This document shows, one piece after another, positions 19,701 through 29,410 of a stretch of DNA of 64,000 nt. Source of the DNA: a virus; IMG/VR virus record IMGVR_UViG_3300025849_000016, positions 42,705 to 106,704 of that record; one strand, 5' to 3'. A model generated the notes under the pieces. That model did not search any database. It was not told the DNA's origin and saw only the letters and a program-made list of their open reading frames with translations. The position numbers were made by a program, and so were the translations under genes. The stretch's first letter is position 1, and every line of letters starts with the position of its first letter.

Positions 19701-22700
19701 ACCTGTTTTAAAAATAACATTGCCGCCAGCGGCAGTACCTGTAGAACTACCTGCTTCAATATTTAAATTGTTACCTGCAATATTTGTACCTAATGCATTT
19801 GCTGTTGCTATTTTTTTTGTATCACCGCCTGAAGTATTTTGCTGTGAATTTGCTAACCAAAGATCACCGTCTGAGTATAATTGGTTAATGTAATTTAATT
19901 GCACATATCCGTTAACCATTGATAGGTTAGTTTTGTTAGCACCTGATTCAGTTTGTAGCGCAATACCATTAGTAAATATTTCATTAGTAATTGTTAGCGC
20001 ACCTGTCATTGCTACAGTATTGTTAAACGCAACATGGTTATCTGTACTATTACCTCTATCAGTTACTGTTTGTAAAGTGTCAGTTTCTGATGTAAGAAAT
20101 CCTGTACCATTATTAAAAGAAATAACACCAGTACTACTATCATAATTAATATTACCGGTTGCACTTATTCCAGATCTAGAAATAAATTCCGAGTCGTTAT
20201 TAAATATGCTTATGTTAGCACCTGATAACGCAACACTAGTTCCGCCTACTGTTAACCCACCAAATTCTGCACTATTTGAAGTAGACGAACCACGACCAGT
20301 TACAGTGTCTAATGTATCAACTTCGGTATAACTAGTTAAATACCCGCTACTGTTATTGAAACTAATTACACCGGTACTATTATTATATGTAATGTCACCG
20401 GTAGCACTAATGCCGGAGCGTGTAATAAACCCAGTGCCGCTGTTATCAATCGAAATTTCACCAGTACCGCTATTATACGAAATACCAGTACCACCACTTA
20501 AAGAACTTAAAGATATATAATTTGCATCGTTATTAAGTTCTGACACAGAAGATGCTAATACTTGATAGGTGCTACCGTCATTTGTAAATTCCCATTTACT
20601 ATTTGTTTCATTCCATCGTAGTACAACATTTGTTGATGTTCCTCTTTCAACTTCGATACCTGCATTTTCTGAAGGAGTGCCAGTTACGTCACTGTTAAGT
20701 GTCATAATATTATCAGCAATGTTAAGTGTAGCAGTATTAATAGTTGTTGTAGTTCCGCTTACTGTTAGATTACCGGTAACAGTCATATCGCCAACTTGAA
20801 TATTATTTGAAGTTGTTGCTCCGCGGCTAGTTACAGTATCTAACGTATCAACTTCTGTGTATTCGGTTATGTAACCGCTTGTGTTACTAAAGCTAATAAC
20901 ACCAGTAGTATTATTATATGTAATGTCGCCACTTGCACTAATTAATCCGCGTACTTCTGCATCTGTGCGCTCAGTAAATGATATAACACCAGTACTATTA
21001 TTATATGTTAAGTCACCACTTGCACTTATCAATCCACGCACTTCAGCATCAGTACGTTCAGTAAAACTAAATGCACCTGTTGCATTGTTGTAAGATAAAT
21101 CGCCGGTTGCACTTAAATCTGATAATATAATAAAATTAGTGTCATTAGTAAAATCACTTAAATTGCTAGGAGTCGTATAACTGATTACACCCGTTGCACT
21201 ATTATAAGCAAGATCGCCTCCTACACTTATAGAGCCTCTTGCTCTTGCCTGTGTAAAATATTGGTTAGTAGATCCTTCAGATAAATCATCTGTATCTTTT
21301 GCTGCAAAGTTTGTATCAAAGTTAGTTGATGTATAAGGATCTGCAGGTTCCCAATACTGATTTGCATTGTCCCAAACAAGTATTTGTCCATTAGTTGCAG
21401 TACTTGTATAATTTACATCTGCTAAATCGTCAAGTGTTGCTAACGCTATTCTTGCATCAGCATCAGCATCTTTATATGTAGTAACACTAATTACACCTGT
21501 TGCGTTGTTGTATGTTGCATCTCCGGTTGCACTTATCAATCCACGCACTTCAGCATCAGTACGTTCAGTAAAACTAAACTCTCCGCTAGAATTGTTATAT
21601 GATAAATCGCCTCCTGCGCTTAGGTCAGCAAGTTTAATAAATCCTGCATTATTTGTTAAATCACCTAAATCATCAGGAGCAGTATAACTTATAATGCCAG
21701 TAGCATTGTCATAACTTAAATCACCACCTGCACTAATTAATCCGCGTACTTCAGAATCTGTTCTTTCAGTAAATGATATAACACCAGTTGAACTATCATA
21801 ACTTATATCGCCCAATGCACTTATTGCTGAACGTGCTCTAGCATTTGTAAAATATAAGTTTGCACCTTCAGATAAATTAGTAGTTGATTTATTTCCAAAT
21901 GCTGTATCAAATCTTGCTTGTGTATAGTAAAGGTTGGTTGTTCCTTCAGCTAAATCGTCTGTAGTGACTCCACTTAAATCTAAGTTAGCACCTGCTTGTA
22001 AATTAATACGTGCATCTACCCTAGCATCTGTATAATATAAATTTGTTAAACCTTCACTAAGAGCATCAGTATCATGATTTGAAATATCGCTAACTGTACC
22101 TGTTACATTACCTGTTAGCGCACCTGCAAAGTTTGTACTTGCTGTAATTACAGTACCGTTAATTGTTGTACCTGTAATTGCCGCGGCAGAAGTAGCACCA
22201 ATAATAGTACCATCAATATTGCCGCCGTTTATGTCAACTGTAGTAAATGTACTAGTACCAGTAGATGTTACATCACCTGCTAAATCACCCGTTACGTTAC
22301 CAGTTACGTTACCAGTTACATTACCTGTTAAATCACCTGTTACATCGCCAATTAGACTTGTATCAAGTGATTTGTTCATTACAAACTTATCACCTGTTGC
22401 AGCGTATGTTAATGTAGCATCAGCTCCGTCAATTGTTAACCCTGCGCCATTAGCTGCTGCTGCATCAGCTGCTCCGCTTGCAACTACAATATTAAGATCT
22501 TCAACTGTTAAAGTTGCCGTGTTTAATGTAGTAGTTGTACCGTTAACAGTTAAATTACCTGATACAATTAAATTATCGTCAACTGTAACATCTGTTCCAG
22601 ATCCTACTGCTGTAATAGTATCTGTAAGAATTTTATCAGTTAAGGTAATGGTATTAAATGTTACATCTTGATCAGTTGCAATGTTTTGTGCAATGCTAAA

Positions 22701-23111
22701 TTCACCAGTAGCATTATTATATGTAATACCTGTGCCACCACTTAAATCTGTAAGAGTAATGTATCCAGTTGTATTGTTAAAACTTATTTGGCCATTTGTA
22801 CTTTCGTAAGTAATATCACCTGTGCCGCTAAATAAATTTCGCACTTGTTGGTCAGTACGTTGTGTAAAGCTAATAACACCTGTACTATTATTATACGTAA
22901 TATCACCACCTGCTGATAAATCAGTAAGTGTTATATAATTTGCATCGTTAGTTAATTCACTTACATTATCAGCATCTGTTAATACAGTATCGCTTCCTAT
23001 TGTAATTGTGTATCCGTTAGCGAATGCAGCGGTATTACTATCAATGTCAACATTGAAGTCGCCCGACCCTACCTGCAGGCCTTTTTTGACCTTAAAATCA
23101 CTAGTTGCCAT
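16707..23111 (-). CDS. Giant repetitive fibre-shaft protein (2134 aa)
   Basis: I chose ATG 23111 (MATSDFKVKKGLQVG) rather than the in-frame GTG at 23120, because the GGGGAG ribosome binding site is about 10 bases from the ATG but nearly touches the GTG. A repeat of roughly 30 residues, based on GDLSYDNATGIMSFTERTDA followed by RGLISASG, occurs at least 11 times with small changes. It alternates with GNLTVSGTTTTINTATL blocks that are also found in the 3586- and 322-residue proteins. The C-terminus carries a GDYLRWDSIQGKWLPV segment. The composition is Thr/Ser/Asn/Gly-rich with no cysteine-rich or membrane segment. Such repeats suit a long trimeric beta shaft. The role as a long fibre or whisker is inferred. 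The gene contains an 83-base exact direct repeat, so the assembly deserves checking. Confidence 0.82.
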   Translation of the reverse strand: MATSDFKVKKGLQVGSGDFNVDIDSNTAAFANGYTITIGSDTVLTDADNVSELTNDANYITLTDLSAGGDITYNNSTGVISFTQRTDQQVRNLFSGTGDITYESTNGQISFNNTTGYITLTDLSGGTGITYNNATGEFSIAQNIATDQDVTFNTITLTDKILTDTITAVGSGTDVTVDDNLIVSGNLTVNGTTTTLNTATLTVEDLNIVVASGAADAAAANGAGLTIDGADATLTYAATGDKFVMNKSLDTSLIGDVTGDLTGNVTGNVTGNVTGDLAGDVTSTGTSTFTTVDINGGNIDGTIIGATSAAAITGTTINGTVITASTNFAGALTGNVTGTVSDISNHDTDALSEGLTNLYYTDARVDARINLQAGANLDLSGVTTDDLAEGTTNLYYTQARFDTAFGNKSTTNLSEGANLYFTNARARSAISALGDISYDSSTGVISFTERTDSEVRGLISAGGDLSYDNATGIISYTAPDDLGDLTNNAGFIKLADLSAGGDLSYNNSSGEFSFTERTDAEVRGLISATGDATYNNATGVISVTTYKDADADARIALATLDDLADVNYTSTATNGQILVWDNANQYWEPADPYTSTNFDTNFAAKDTDDLSEGSTNQYFTQARARGSISVGGDLAYNSATGVISYTTPSNLSDFTNDTNFIILSDLSATGDLSYNNATGAFSFTERTDAEVRGLISASGDLTYNNSTGVISFTERTDAEVRGLISASGDITYNNTTGVISFSNTSGYITEYTEVDTLDTVTSRGATTSNNIQVGDMTVTGNLTVSGTTTTINTATLNIADNIMTLNSDVTGTPSENAGIEVERGTSTNVVLRWNETNSKWEFTNDGSTYQVLASSVSELNNDANYISLSSLSGGTGISYNSGTGEISIDNSGTGFITRSGISATGDITYNNSTGVISFNNSSGYLTSYTEVDTLDTVTGRGSSTSNSAEFGGLTVGGTSVALSGANISIFNNDSEFISRSGISATGNINYDSSTGVISFNNGTGFLTSETDTLQTVTDRGNSTDNHVAFNNTVAMTGALTITNEIFTNGIALQTESGANKTNLSMVNGYVQLNYINQLYSDGDLWLANSQQNTSGGDTKKIATANALGTNIAGNNLNIEAGSSTGTAAGGNVIFKTGSTGVSGTATNALSERLKISGADGKITINAAYALPTSDGTTGQALVTDGSGSTSFGQIAYSAISGTPTLATVATSGSYNDLTDTPASSSDSDIRALFSASGSLSYDNSTGVFSYTERTDATIRGLISATGDITYNSTTGVISFTQASAPVTSVNTQTGAVVLSTGDISESGSNQYFLASRARNALSVSGDLSYNSATGVISFTQRTNTEVRGLISASGDLSYDNATGIMSFTERTDATIRGLISGTGDIGYDNSTGVISFSNNSGFITTYTETDTLDSVTDRGATTTNNLTVGGLIVSGDLTVSGTTTTINTATLDVADNIITLNSDVTGTPTENAGISINRGVSSAVDIRWNETNDEWEFTNDGTNYQVIAVDTGDLTNTAGFITRTGISADGDLSYDNATGIMSFTERTDATIRGLISASGDLSYDNATGIMSFTQRTDSQVRGLLSASGDLSYDAATGTISFTERTDATIRGLVSGTGDISYNSTTGEFSFNNTSGYITSASITETDTLQSVTSRGSTTTNSIAVNDMQVNGNLTVAGTTTTINSTTINLADNIITLNSDFNSGTPTENAGIEVLRGSNSTVSLRWNESLDRWQYTNDGSTYSSFPVNLSDLNNDLSFLALTDISGTGDISFDQGTGVISFNNTSNYLTSEADTLGTVTGRGNTTSSALVVNNSITVQNEIYTQGVALKYSNSANVPQLEIGSDFFRLENNNDFFVESDITLGRAATDSIGGSTKTIASSNGVGTNISGSTIEIVAGSSTGTAASGSIVFKTGSQGSANNNVTNILQERFKIQGNNGAIRINNAYTLPTADGNNGEFLGTDGSGDVTFKQITYSNISGTPSIAQVGLTGNYADLNGAPTNVSHFTNDAGYISATGGGFDGDVTGSIFGDDSTLLVDGVNSVLNTSKLDQAGATSGQALVWNNFTLAWEPGTVDGASIDIILDQIGDIDTTGVSNGDYLRWDSIQGKWLPVSPGESSGISTSEAEDLSFTAALIMG
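18443..18525. repeat. 83-base exact direct repeat, copy 1
   Basis: This stretch is identical to 18971-19053, 528 bases away, within the 2134-residue fibre gene. It encodes part of the FTERTDATIRGLISASG repeat. Exact DNA identity, where other units of the same protein repeat differ, points to recent duplication or gene conversion. Confidence 0.85.
18971..19053. repeat. 83-base exact direct repeat, copy 2
   Basis: Second copy of the 18443-18525 sequence. The bases after both copies diverge (ATCTGC versus ACTTGC on the plus strand), so the repeat ends are well defined. Confidence 0.85.
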
Positions 23112-23141
23112 CTGGTTCACTCTCCCCTAATTGGCTTATAT

Positions 23142-23151
23142 TGTATTTATC
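23142..23151 (-). promoter_or_regulatory. Putative T4-type late promoter
   Basis: The minus strand reads GATAAATACA followed by ATATAAGCC, close to the T4 late box TATAAATA. It lies in the 42-base gap before the 2134-residue fibre gene, about 30 bases upstream of its ATG. The expected start site near 23138 leaves room for the GGGGAG ribosome binding site. Confidence 0.6.
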
Positions 23152-23153
23152 GG

Positions 23154-26100
23154 TTACAATGTAATCATAGTTTTAGCTACTTTGTAAACCAATGTATTTG
23201 CTGTTGACGGTGTAGCCAACAACTCAATATTGCCCCCTGAAACTTGTGTGCTGAAGGTTGCAAGTGCTGAACTGCCAGTAAATAAAACTGCATATTCTGT
23301 TGATTTTACGCCTGCATTATTTGTGCTATCATGTAATATTAACATTTCTTGTGCTTGATATTCGCCATCTGATGCATTATTAATTTGTATTAAAACTTTT
23401 GCAGTTCTAAAGTCTGCCACTGCCCATTCTGCAATTTTAACAGCATTTGTACCGCTTGCTGTTGTTGTTTCAGTGTCTAATGCAACATCTTGAACTTGCA
23501 ACGGTGCTTTAGGTGTTGATGTTTGCACGCCAACAAAATCAGAACTCCCGTCAACAAATAATGCATGAGTTTGTTGATTTGTTTCAACTCTAAAATCTAC
23601 ACTTGCTCCGGCATCATTAATAGTTACAGCACCTTCAATCGACGCACCTTGGTCTACTGTTAATGGATTTTGTATATCAATAGTGCCAGTACCTGCTGCA
23701 CGTAATTCTAAATTACTATTAGAAACTGTTGTTCCTATATAGCTACTATTAATTTCAATATCGCCAACATCAAGTCTGCCAAATCCTGTTTCAGTTAATT
23801 CGGCTGCCATTACGCCATTTGCAAAAAACTTAATAGTATCATTATCTGCGCCAGGAGTTGTTTCTGTGCTAATATATGTATCTCCATCTACATCGCCGGT
23901 GTTTTGCAAACTAATCCAATTAGCTCCATCATATCCTTCATAATAATTGTTAGTTGTATTAAATCTAATTTGTCCTTGAACAGGAGTTGGTCGCTGTACA
24001 GTTGTACCTACTGGTACTTTTATTGCATCAGTGCCATTGATATCAACACTAACGCCCGGAGTTAAAGTATTAACTCCTATTCTGTGCTCAACACCATCTA
24101 CAAATAATGTGTCTGTATCAACTGTTAATTCGTCAAGTGTTAATGCATCAAGTGTAATACTATTTGACCATACTGGAACTGATCCGTTACTTTTTAATAC
24201 ATACCCGTCAGGTCCAATTCCTAACTTAGTTAAAGAATCACTATTTAAACTTAAATTACTAGCAGCGTATAATATATCACCTGTTGAGTAACTATTTAAG
24301 TTTGTACCACCTTTTGTAATAGGCATTGAACGTGTATTGTTTTCCGGATTTAGATAGTACGAACCTGACTGTCCATTAAGTGTACTTGCATCTAATTGGC
24401 CGCCGTCTGCTGTGCTAAGAACACTAACTTCACCGTCAGCTGTAATATCAAACTGAGATTTATTAAATGCTGCAACTCCAAAATTAGTATAGGTAACATC
24501 TCCAGCAGTAGGATCAATAGGATCAACTTGTATTTCAAGTTCTCCAAAATATTTTAATTCGCCGCCTTCGGTAACACTATCACCTACAATTGATATTGGA
24601 TTATTTGTTGCAATAGTCATACTACGTACAGTTCTTTTATACGTTCCGTCGCCGTACAATGCAGTATTTTGGTTAGCTGTACCTGTACCTAATCGTGTAG
24701 TTGAAATAGTTCCACTAACAATATTAGTTGCATCAATATTTAAGCTATTTAAACTAGAATAATTATCTACATTTTGACTAGATGTGTTTATAGTACCAAT
24801 AATTTTTACATTTTGTTCACGGAAGTTTGTTGTACCAGAATTTTCTGCGGTAATGTCAACTACTGATTGTATTGTTCCGTTTACGCTTTCAATTGCATCA
24901 TTTCTTAGAGTATGAAGTGTAAATGAATTAGTTGTAATACTACCTATAAAATAAAAGTTACCGTCAGTTAATCCTGTAGGCGGTGTTGATGAAATTAGTC
25001 TAATTCCTGTACCAGTAGCATATCCGTGATTGGGAAGAAATATTCTATTACCGCTTGTGCTAACATTACGTACTCTAAATAAATGAGTTCCATTACTACT
25101 TGTTCCAAAGTCTACTTGACTTGCAACAGATAAAGTATATGATGTATATACTTCAAACGTATCAGCATCTATTTTCTTTACAAAATATACTACACCATTT
25201 TCTAATCCGCCAATTTCAGTATTGCCATTTGCGTTATATTCTATAGGATCTCCGTTTATAAGACCGTGTGCTGTTTTAATAATTTGATTACTAGTGTAAT
25301 TAATTTCATTGTCTACAGCATTTGCGCTAAACGTTGTTGTTGTAAATCCTGCTTGGTTAATATTTTGTATAACTGCATTATTGTCTTCAATGTATTCGTT
25401 AGTTGTAACACTTGCAACAAATTTTACATTGTTTCCAGTAAGATTAACATATAATCTATTTTCAACTGTTTGCACATCGACAGTAAATGCACTACCGCCT
25501 GATCTTCCACCTAAGTTAGCATCACTTGCGCTAAGAGTATCGCCTGTTGTATACCCAGTGCCGCCTCTAGTTAGATCGACTACAGTAACAACACCTGTTC
25601 CGTCAACTGTAATGTCAGCTTTTGCTCCACTACCGGTGCCGCCTGTTAATGGTACATTTATATATGTACCTGCTGAGCCGTATCCACTACCGCTAGGCAA
25701 CGTATTTGTATTTGTAAATGTAGCAACGCCTTCTCTATATTCTACAATTGTACCTTCTGCAAGTGTATTTGCTCCTGTTACATCTGTACCATTTACAAAA
25801 TTATGTATTGTACTATCATCAGGATCATCGATTATTAAGAATTGACTTTCACTGTCATTTGATAAGAAATAATTGTCCTGTGCATCAACACTACCAGTTG
25901 TAGCTGTTGGATAAACATTCAACGCACCTGTTGTACTTCCGCTAAGTGTATCTGCTACGTTTGTTGTAAACGTACCGCTAACATTTACAAGAGTAATGCT
26001 TGTATCTGAGCTTACCGCAGCTTTAACTTCACCTGTTGCTCCGCTATTTGCTTGCGTTATTGTTTCACCTTTTACAACAGATGTAGCTGTATCAACTGTT

Positions 26101-29100
26101 AAAACTTCTTGAGTATATGCTTCAATAACATTGTCGCCTGATAATACTTCGTCAGCAGGAATATTTTCAAATAAAGTTAATCTTTCTTCAAATTTATCTA
26201 AAGTAAAACTACTGTTTGTTCTAATAGGCGGTATTAAGTCGCTGTTAATTTTACCAGAACTATTTAATTGTACAACAGCACCCGGCACACTTGAAGACGT
26301 AACTTGTTTATCTAAGAAATCTCCTAGTCTGTTGTTCATAAAGGTTCGTTGAGCTAACTGGGTAGTTAATCTACCATGACTTGCTCCGCCTGGGTCATTA
26401 TCACCTAGTGTAACATCTGTAGATATAGCTTCAATAGTTACATCTGATAAACTTAATTGTAAACTATCTAACTGAGCAATAGAAACTTTGTTTGTAAATG
26501 TAACATTACCTGTTCTATTTTGAGCTGTAATGAATTTACCAACTTTAAAATCACCTAGTTCTGTTGTACCTGAAGTATATACTCTTCCAGGCAAATCTTC
26601 GTATTGTTCATAATCAGGAATACTCTGGCCGCCATTGATTGGCATAGCGTTATAATCTGTACCGGACCCTGCATATTCCCAAGTATGTGCAGAACTATTA
26701 ACAATAGACGGGCGATGTAAAAAACACTGGAAGCCTGGTAACAACGCAATATTGTTAACTGATCCGCCTGATAATGTTGAACGAATAAGTATTTTAGCAC
26801 TATGTAAATTTGTTTTATCAGCAACACTAGATATAGAAATATTAGTATTACCATTAGCATCAACATTAATAGTACTGCTTGCTGTAAATTTAACATAGCT
26901 AGTAACACCTGAAACAACAACTTGGTTAATACTAACAACAAGAGTGTTAGTGCCGCTATCCCAACTATACACATACGCATTATTTGTGTTGCCACTAACT
27001 GTACCTGTAATTTCTTGACCTACTGTAAAGTTATATGAGCCTGCTCCTAATACTATAGTTTGATATATTGTATGAGCATTTTTAATTTCATTAATAAAAA
27101 ATTCTTCGTCGCCTGATATAAATTTATGCGTGCCAGAAGATGTAGTGCCTAGTTCTGCTAAATTACTTAATTCTTCATCTTCATATAACTGAAATTCGTT
27201 AGTATTAATTAAACTTACATAATAATAGGTTTCGTCGTAAATGCCAAATATATCTGCATTACCATTAGAATCATATCTTACTCTATCTCCGTTAGAAAAC
27301 CCATGTGTTGTAATAACAAATTTATTATTGGCTATATCTACTGTACTGCTATTTGCACTAAATGTTTTTGTTGTAGTGCTTGTTTTGTAATCATCAGTAA
27401 CATCATCTCCGTTACTGTTTACAAATCTTGTAATGTAGTGTTCTGTTACTGCCCTGTCAAACCCTATTAAATCGAATGTTTGGAATACTCCGTCAACGCC
27501 ATTTGTTGCTATTATTCCTCTATCAAATTCAAATGCTTCGCTCCTAAAGCCACTTGCTCTTAGTGCGTAAGTACCAAAGTTTGTTGCAGAGTTTGTAATT
27601 GATAAGTAGCCGCCGCTTTGAGCATAAGAACCATTTTTACAAAAAATCTGGAAACAACTAACAATTTGTGAATATGCATTATTTGATACTCTATAACCAG
27701 TTCCTCCAAAAGATAAGATAGTAAATGCGTTACCAACAATACTTGGATTTTGTACTGGCGCTGCGCCTGCAACAGGATTTTCAGCTTCTAATTGATTAAC
27801 AGGAGTATTTGGTTGGAATACTTTTGACCCATCTACATTACACCCGTTTCCTCCTAAAAAACTAATGATAGAACAGTTTTGTACATAAGGTGAAGCTGTA
27901 ATTATTGTTTTTTGTATAGGTAACCCTGGATACGAATGTCTACTCACACCATGGTCGTCTGGATCATCAAATGCTACAGCAAAATTATATGTTCCTGTAG
28001 GTATTCCGTTTGCATCTAGTTTATCTCTAAATGTAAATCCGCTCATATACGCTGCATTACGAATACGGAAAATATCTTTTTGAACATTTTGAGGACGTAT
28101 AACTACAGAGCGCAACGCATCGCCCATTATAGAAACGTTGTCTGGTACGACAATAGGATTGTCTTCTAAATATTCTCCAGTGCCTATTTTAATAGATACA
28201 AGATTAACAGTAAAAGTTCCATAAACTATTGCACTGGCCTGTCCTATACCTAGATCAAGAATAGTAATTGTTTCGTCCCATAAATCGTCGTGAGCAGTTT
28301 TCGAACTTGCGCCGTCGTCATATGTATTATTTGTTACTTGTGTAACAGTTGTTTGGAAAGGAGCATTAGCATTGCCGTCTTGATCATCAGTTAATGCAAT
28401 ATTTCTAATAATATCACCTGCGATATGTTTTGCATACTCTAACGCCGCAACAGTTTGTGGTTTTTGATTATCAATTACTTCTTGCGTAGATGTTGTTCCT
28501 AAATAATACTTTTTACCAGCTTCAATAGATTTACTATTACCACCAAATTTTAAATCGTATATTACTGCGTCAACAATATATCCTACATCTCTTTCACAAG
28601 TTGTACTGTTATAAGTAAAGCCACTCCATATTCCGCCTGCATTTGCAACTTGATATGTAATGTATGCTATAACTTCTTTTTGTATAAACGTTTTGTTTAA
28701 TGTTAAAAGTTGAATCGCATCATTTTTTGTGTCAGTAACTGTAACTTTTGGCACATAAACATTTTCACTAGCAATTTCACATGCTTTCTTAATGCTTGCT
28801 ACGGGCTTTATAAATCCATCATTACTGTCACTACCTGCAACACTATCAACATAGATCATGTTTGAAGTGATGCCAGGATTCTCAAAACTTAGTGTTCCAG
28901 ATCCGTCTGTAGTGATAACTTGCCCGGGCGCACCTGCTGTAGGTGGAAGTTTAAAATCATAGGTGCTAGTAATACTTTCAGGTACTTTAATTACAACACC
29001 GTTAGTTCCGTTTGCACTAGCTTCTCTAATTGTAATAGAATCATTATCTTCAATGACAACAGGAACTTTAATATTCATTGCTGCGTTTGCAACTTCAACA

Positions 29101-29336
29101 ACATTAGATCCGTCTGCTTCTAATACAATTTTACCGTTTGCACCGCTTTCGTCAATGCTTACACTAGTGTCACCGTCGTGTATTTGTTTTGTAATTTCTC
29201 TAACTGAACTGTCAGATTTTTTCATAAACAGTTTACCATCAGCAGTATTAAGAGCTAATTGCCCTTCATCCATTTGTCCTGCTGTTGGTGCTCTACCTGC
29301 AACACTAGAGCGGAGATGCTTAATCTTACTTGCCAT
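23154..29336 (-). CDS. Giant tail-fibre protein with Mtd_N-like start and beta-helix (2060 aa)
   Basis: The ATG at 29336 follows TAGGAT. Residues ~10-60 (GRAPTAGQMDEGQLALNTAD, GKLFMKKSDSSVREI) match the N-terminal domain type of phage tropism determinants (Mtd_N), usually the virion-attachment end. Residues ~165-620 look like a right-handed beta-helix (MIYVDSVAGSDSNDGF, IVVPDNVSIMGDALRSVVI), shared with the 2855-residue protein and the partial gene at the left edge. The middle contains repeated 'THGFSNGDRVRYDSNGN' type units. Toward the C-terminus lies VQRPTPVQGQIRFNTTNNYY, followed by YEGYDGANW. This motif recurs in the 2855- and 176-residue proteins. I infer a trimeric fibre or tailspike. 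No catalytic residues can be assigned. Confidence 0.82.
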   Translation of the reverse strand: MASKIKHLRSSVAGRAPTAGQMDEGQLALNTADGKLFMKKSDSSVREITKQIHDGDTSVSIDESGANGKIVLEADGSNVVEVANAAMNIKVPVVIEDNDSITIREASANGTNGVVIKVPESITSTYDFKLPPTAGAPGQVITTDGSGTLSFENPGITSNMIYVDSVAGSDSNDGFIKPVASIKKACEIASENVYVPKVTVTDTKNDAIQLLTLNKTFIQKEVIAYITYQVANAGGIWSGFTYNSTTCERDVGYIVDAVIYDLKFGGNSKSIEAGKKYYLGTTSTQEVIDNQKPQTVAALEYAKHIAGDIIRNIALTDDQDGNANAPFQTTVTQVTNNTYDDGASSKTAHDDLWDETITILDLGIGQASAIVYGTFTVNLVSIKIGTGEYLEDNPIVVPDNVSIMGDALRSVVIRPQNVQKDIFRIRNAAYMSGFTFRDKLDANGIPTGTYNFAVAFDDPDDHGVSRHSYPGLPIQKTIITASPYVQNCSIISFLGGNGCNVDGSKVFQPNTPVNQLEAENPVAGAAPVQNPSIVGNAFTILSFGGTGYRVSNNAYSQIVSCFQIFCKNGSYAQSGGYLSITNSATNFGTYALRASGFRSEAFEFDRGIIATNGVDGVFQTFDLIGFDRAVTEHYITRFVNSNGDDVTDDYKTSTTTKTFSANSSTVDIANNKFVITTHGFSNGDRVRYDSNGNADIFGIYDETYYYVSLINTNEFQLYEDEELSNLAELGTTSSGTHKFISGDEEFFINEIKNAHTIYQTIVLGAGSYNFTVGQEITGTVSGNTNNAYVYSWDSGTNTLVVSINQVVVSGVTSYVKFTASSTINVDANGNTNISISSVADKTNLHSAKILIRSTLSGGSVNNIALLPGFQCFLHRPSIVNSSAHTWEYAGSGTDYNAMPINGGQSIPDYEQYEDLPGRVYTSGTTELGDFKVGKFITAQNRTGNVTFTNKVSIAQLDSLQLSLSDVTIEAISTDVTLGDNDPGGASHGRLTTQLAQRTFMNNRLGDFLDKQVTSSSVPGAVVQLNSSGKINSDLIPPIRTNSSFTLDKFEERLTLFENIPADEVLSGDNVIEAYTQEVLTVDTATSVVKGETITQANSGATGEVKAAVSSDTSITLVNVSGTFTTNVADTLSGSTTGALNVYPTATTGSVDAQDNYFLSNDSESQFLIIDDPDDSTIHNFVNGTDVTGANTLAEGTIVEYREGVATFTNTNTLPSGSGYGSAGTYINVPLTGGTGSGAKADITVDGTGVVTVVDLTRGGTGYTTGDTLSASDANLGGRSGGSAFTVDVQTVENRLYVNLTGNNVKFVASVTTNEYIEDNNAVIQNINQAGFTTTTFSANAVDNEINYTSNQIIKTAHGLINGDPIEYNANGNTEIGGLENGVVYFVKKIDADTFEVYTSYTLSVASQVDFGTSSNGTHLFRVRNVSTSGNRIFLPNHGYATGTGIRLISSTPPTGLTDGNFYFIGSITTNSFTLHTLRNDAIESVNGTIQSVVDITAENSGTTNFREQNVKIIGTINTSSQNVDNYSSLNSLNIDATNIVSGTISTTRLGTGTANQNTALYGDGTYKRTVRSMTIATNNPISIVGDSVTEGGELKYFGELEIQVDPIDPTAGDVTYTNFGVAAFNKSQFDITADGEVSVLSTADGGQLDASTLNGQSGSYYLNPENNTRSMPITKGGTNLNSYSTGDILYAASNLSLNSDSLTKLGIGPDGYVLKSNGSVPVWSNSITLDALTLDELTVDTDTLFVDGVEHRIGVNTLTPGVSVDINGTDAIKVPVGTTVQRPTPVQGQIRFNTTNNYYEGYDGANWISLQNTGDVDGDTYISTETTPGADNDTIKFFANGVMAAELTETGFGRLDVGDIEINSSYIGTTVSNSNLELRAAGTGTIDIQNPLTVDQGASIEGAVTINDAGASVDFRVETNQQTHALFVDGSSDFVGVQTSTPKAPLQVQDVALDTETTTASGTNAVKIAEWAVADFRTAKVLIQINNASDGEYQAQEMLILHDSTNNAGVKSTEYAVLFTGSSALATFSTQVSGGNIELLATPSTANTLVYKVAKTMITL

Positions 29337-29396
29337 TTTTCAATCCTATATAGTATGGGTCAGGTCCTAAGACGCCCGGTGGTCAAAAGTTGTTAT

Positions 29397-29406
29397 TGTA
29401 TTTATT
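29397..29406 (-). promoter_or_regulatory. Putative T4-type late promoter
   Basis: AATAAATACA on the minus strand lies in the 74-base gap between the 3586- and 2060-residue genes, about 60 bases upstream of ATG 29336. It belongs to the same motif series as the other boundary sites in this window. Confidence 0.6.
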
Positions 29407-29410
29407 GCAT

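Noticed and set aside
28900-29336. Diversity-generating retroelement suggested by the Mtd_N-like start
   Set aside because: No reverse transcriptase and no template/variable repeat pair were seen in the window. The Mtd_N-type domain also occurs in ordinary fibres.
29337-29396. Terminator between the 3586- and 2060-residue genes
   Set aside because: Only a weak GGTCC/GGACC-type pairing can be drawn and no T tract follows on the minus strand.
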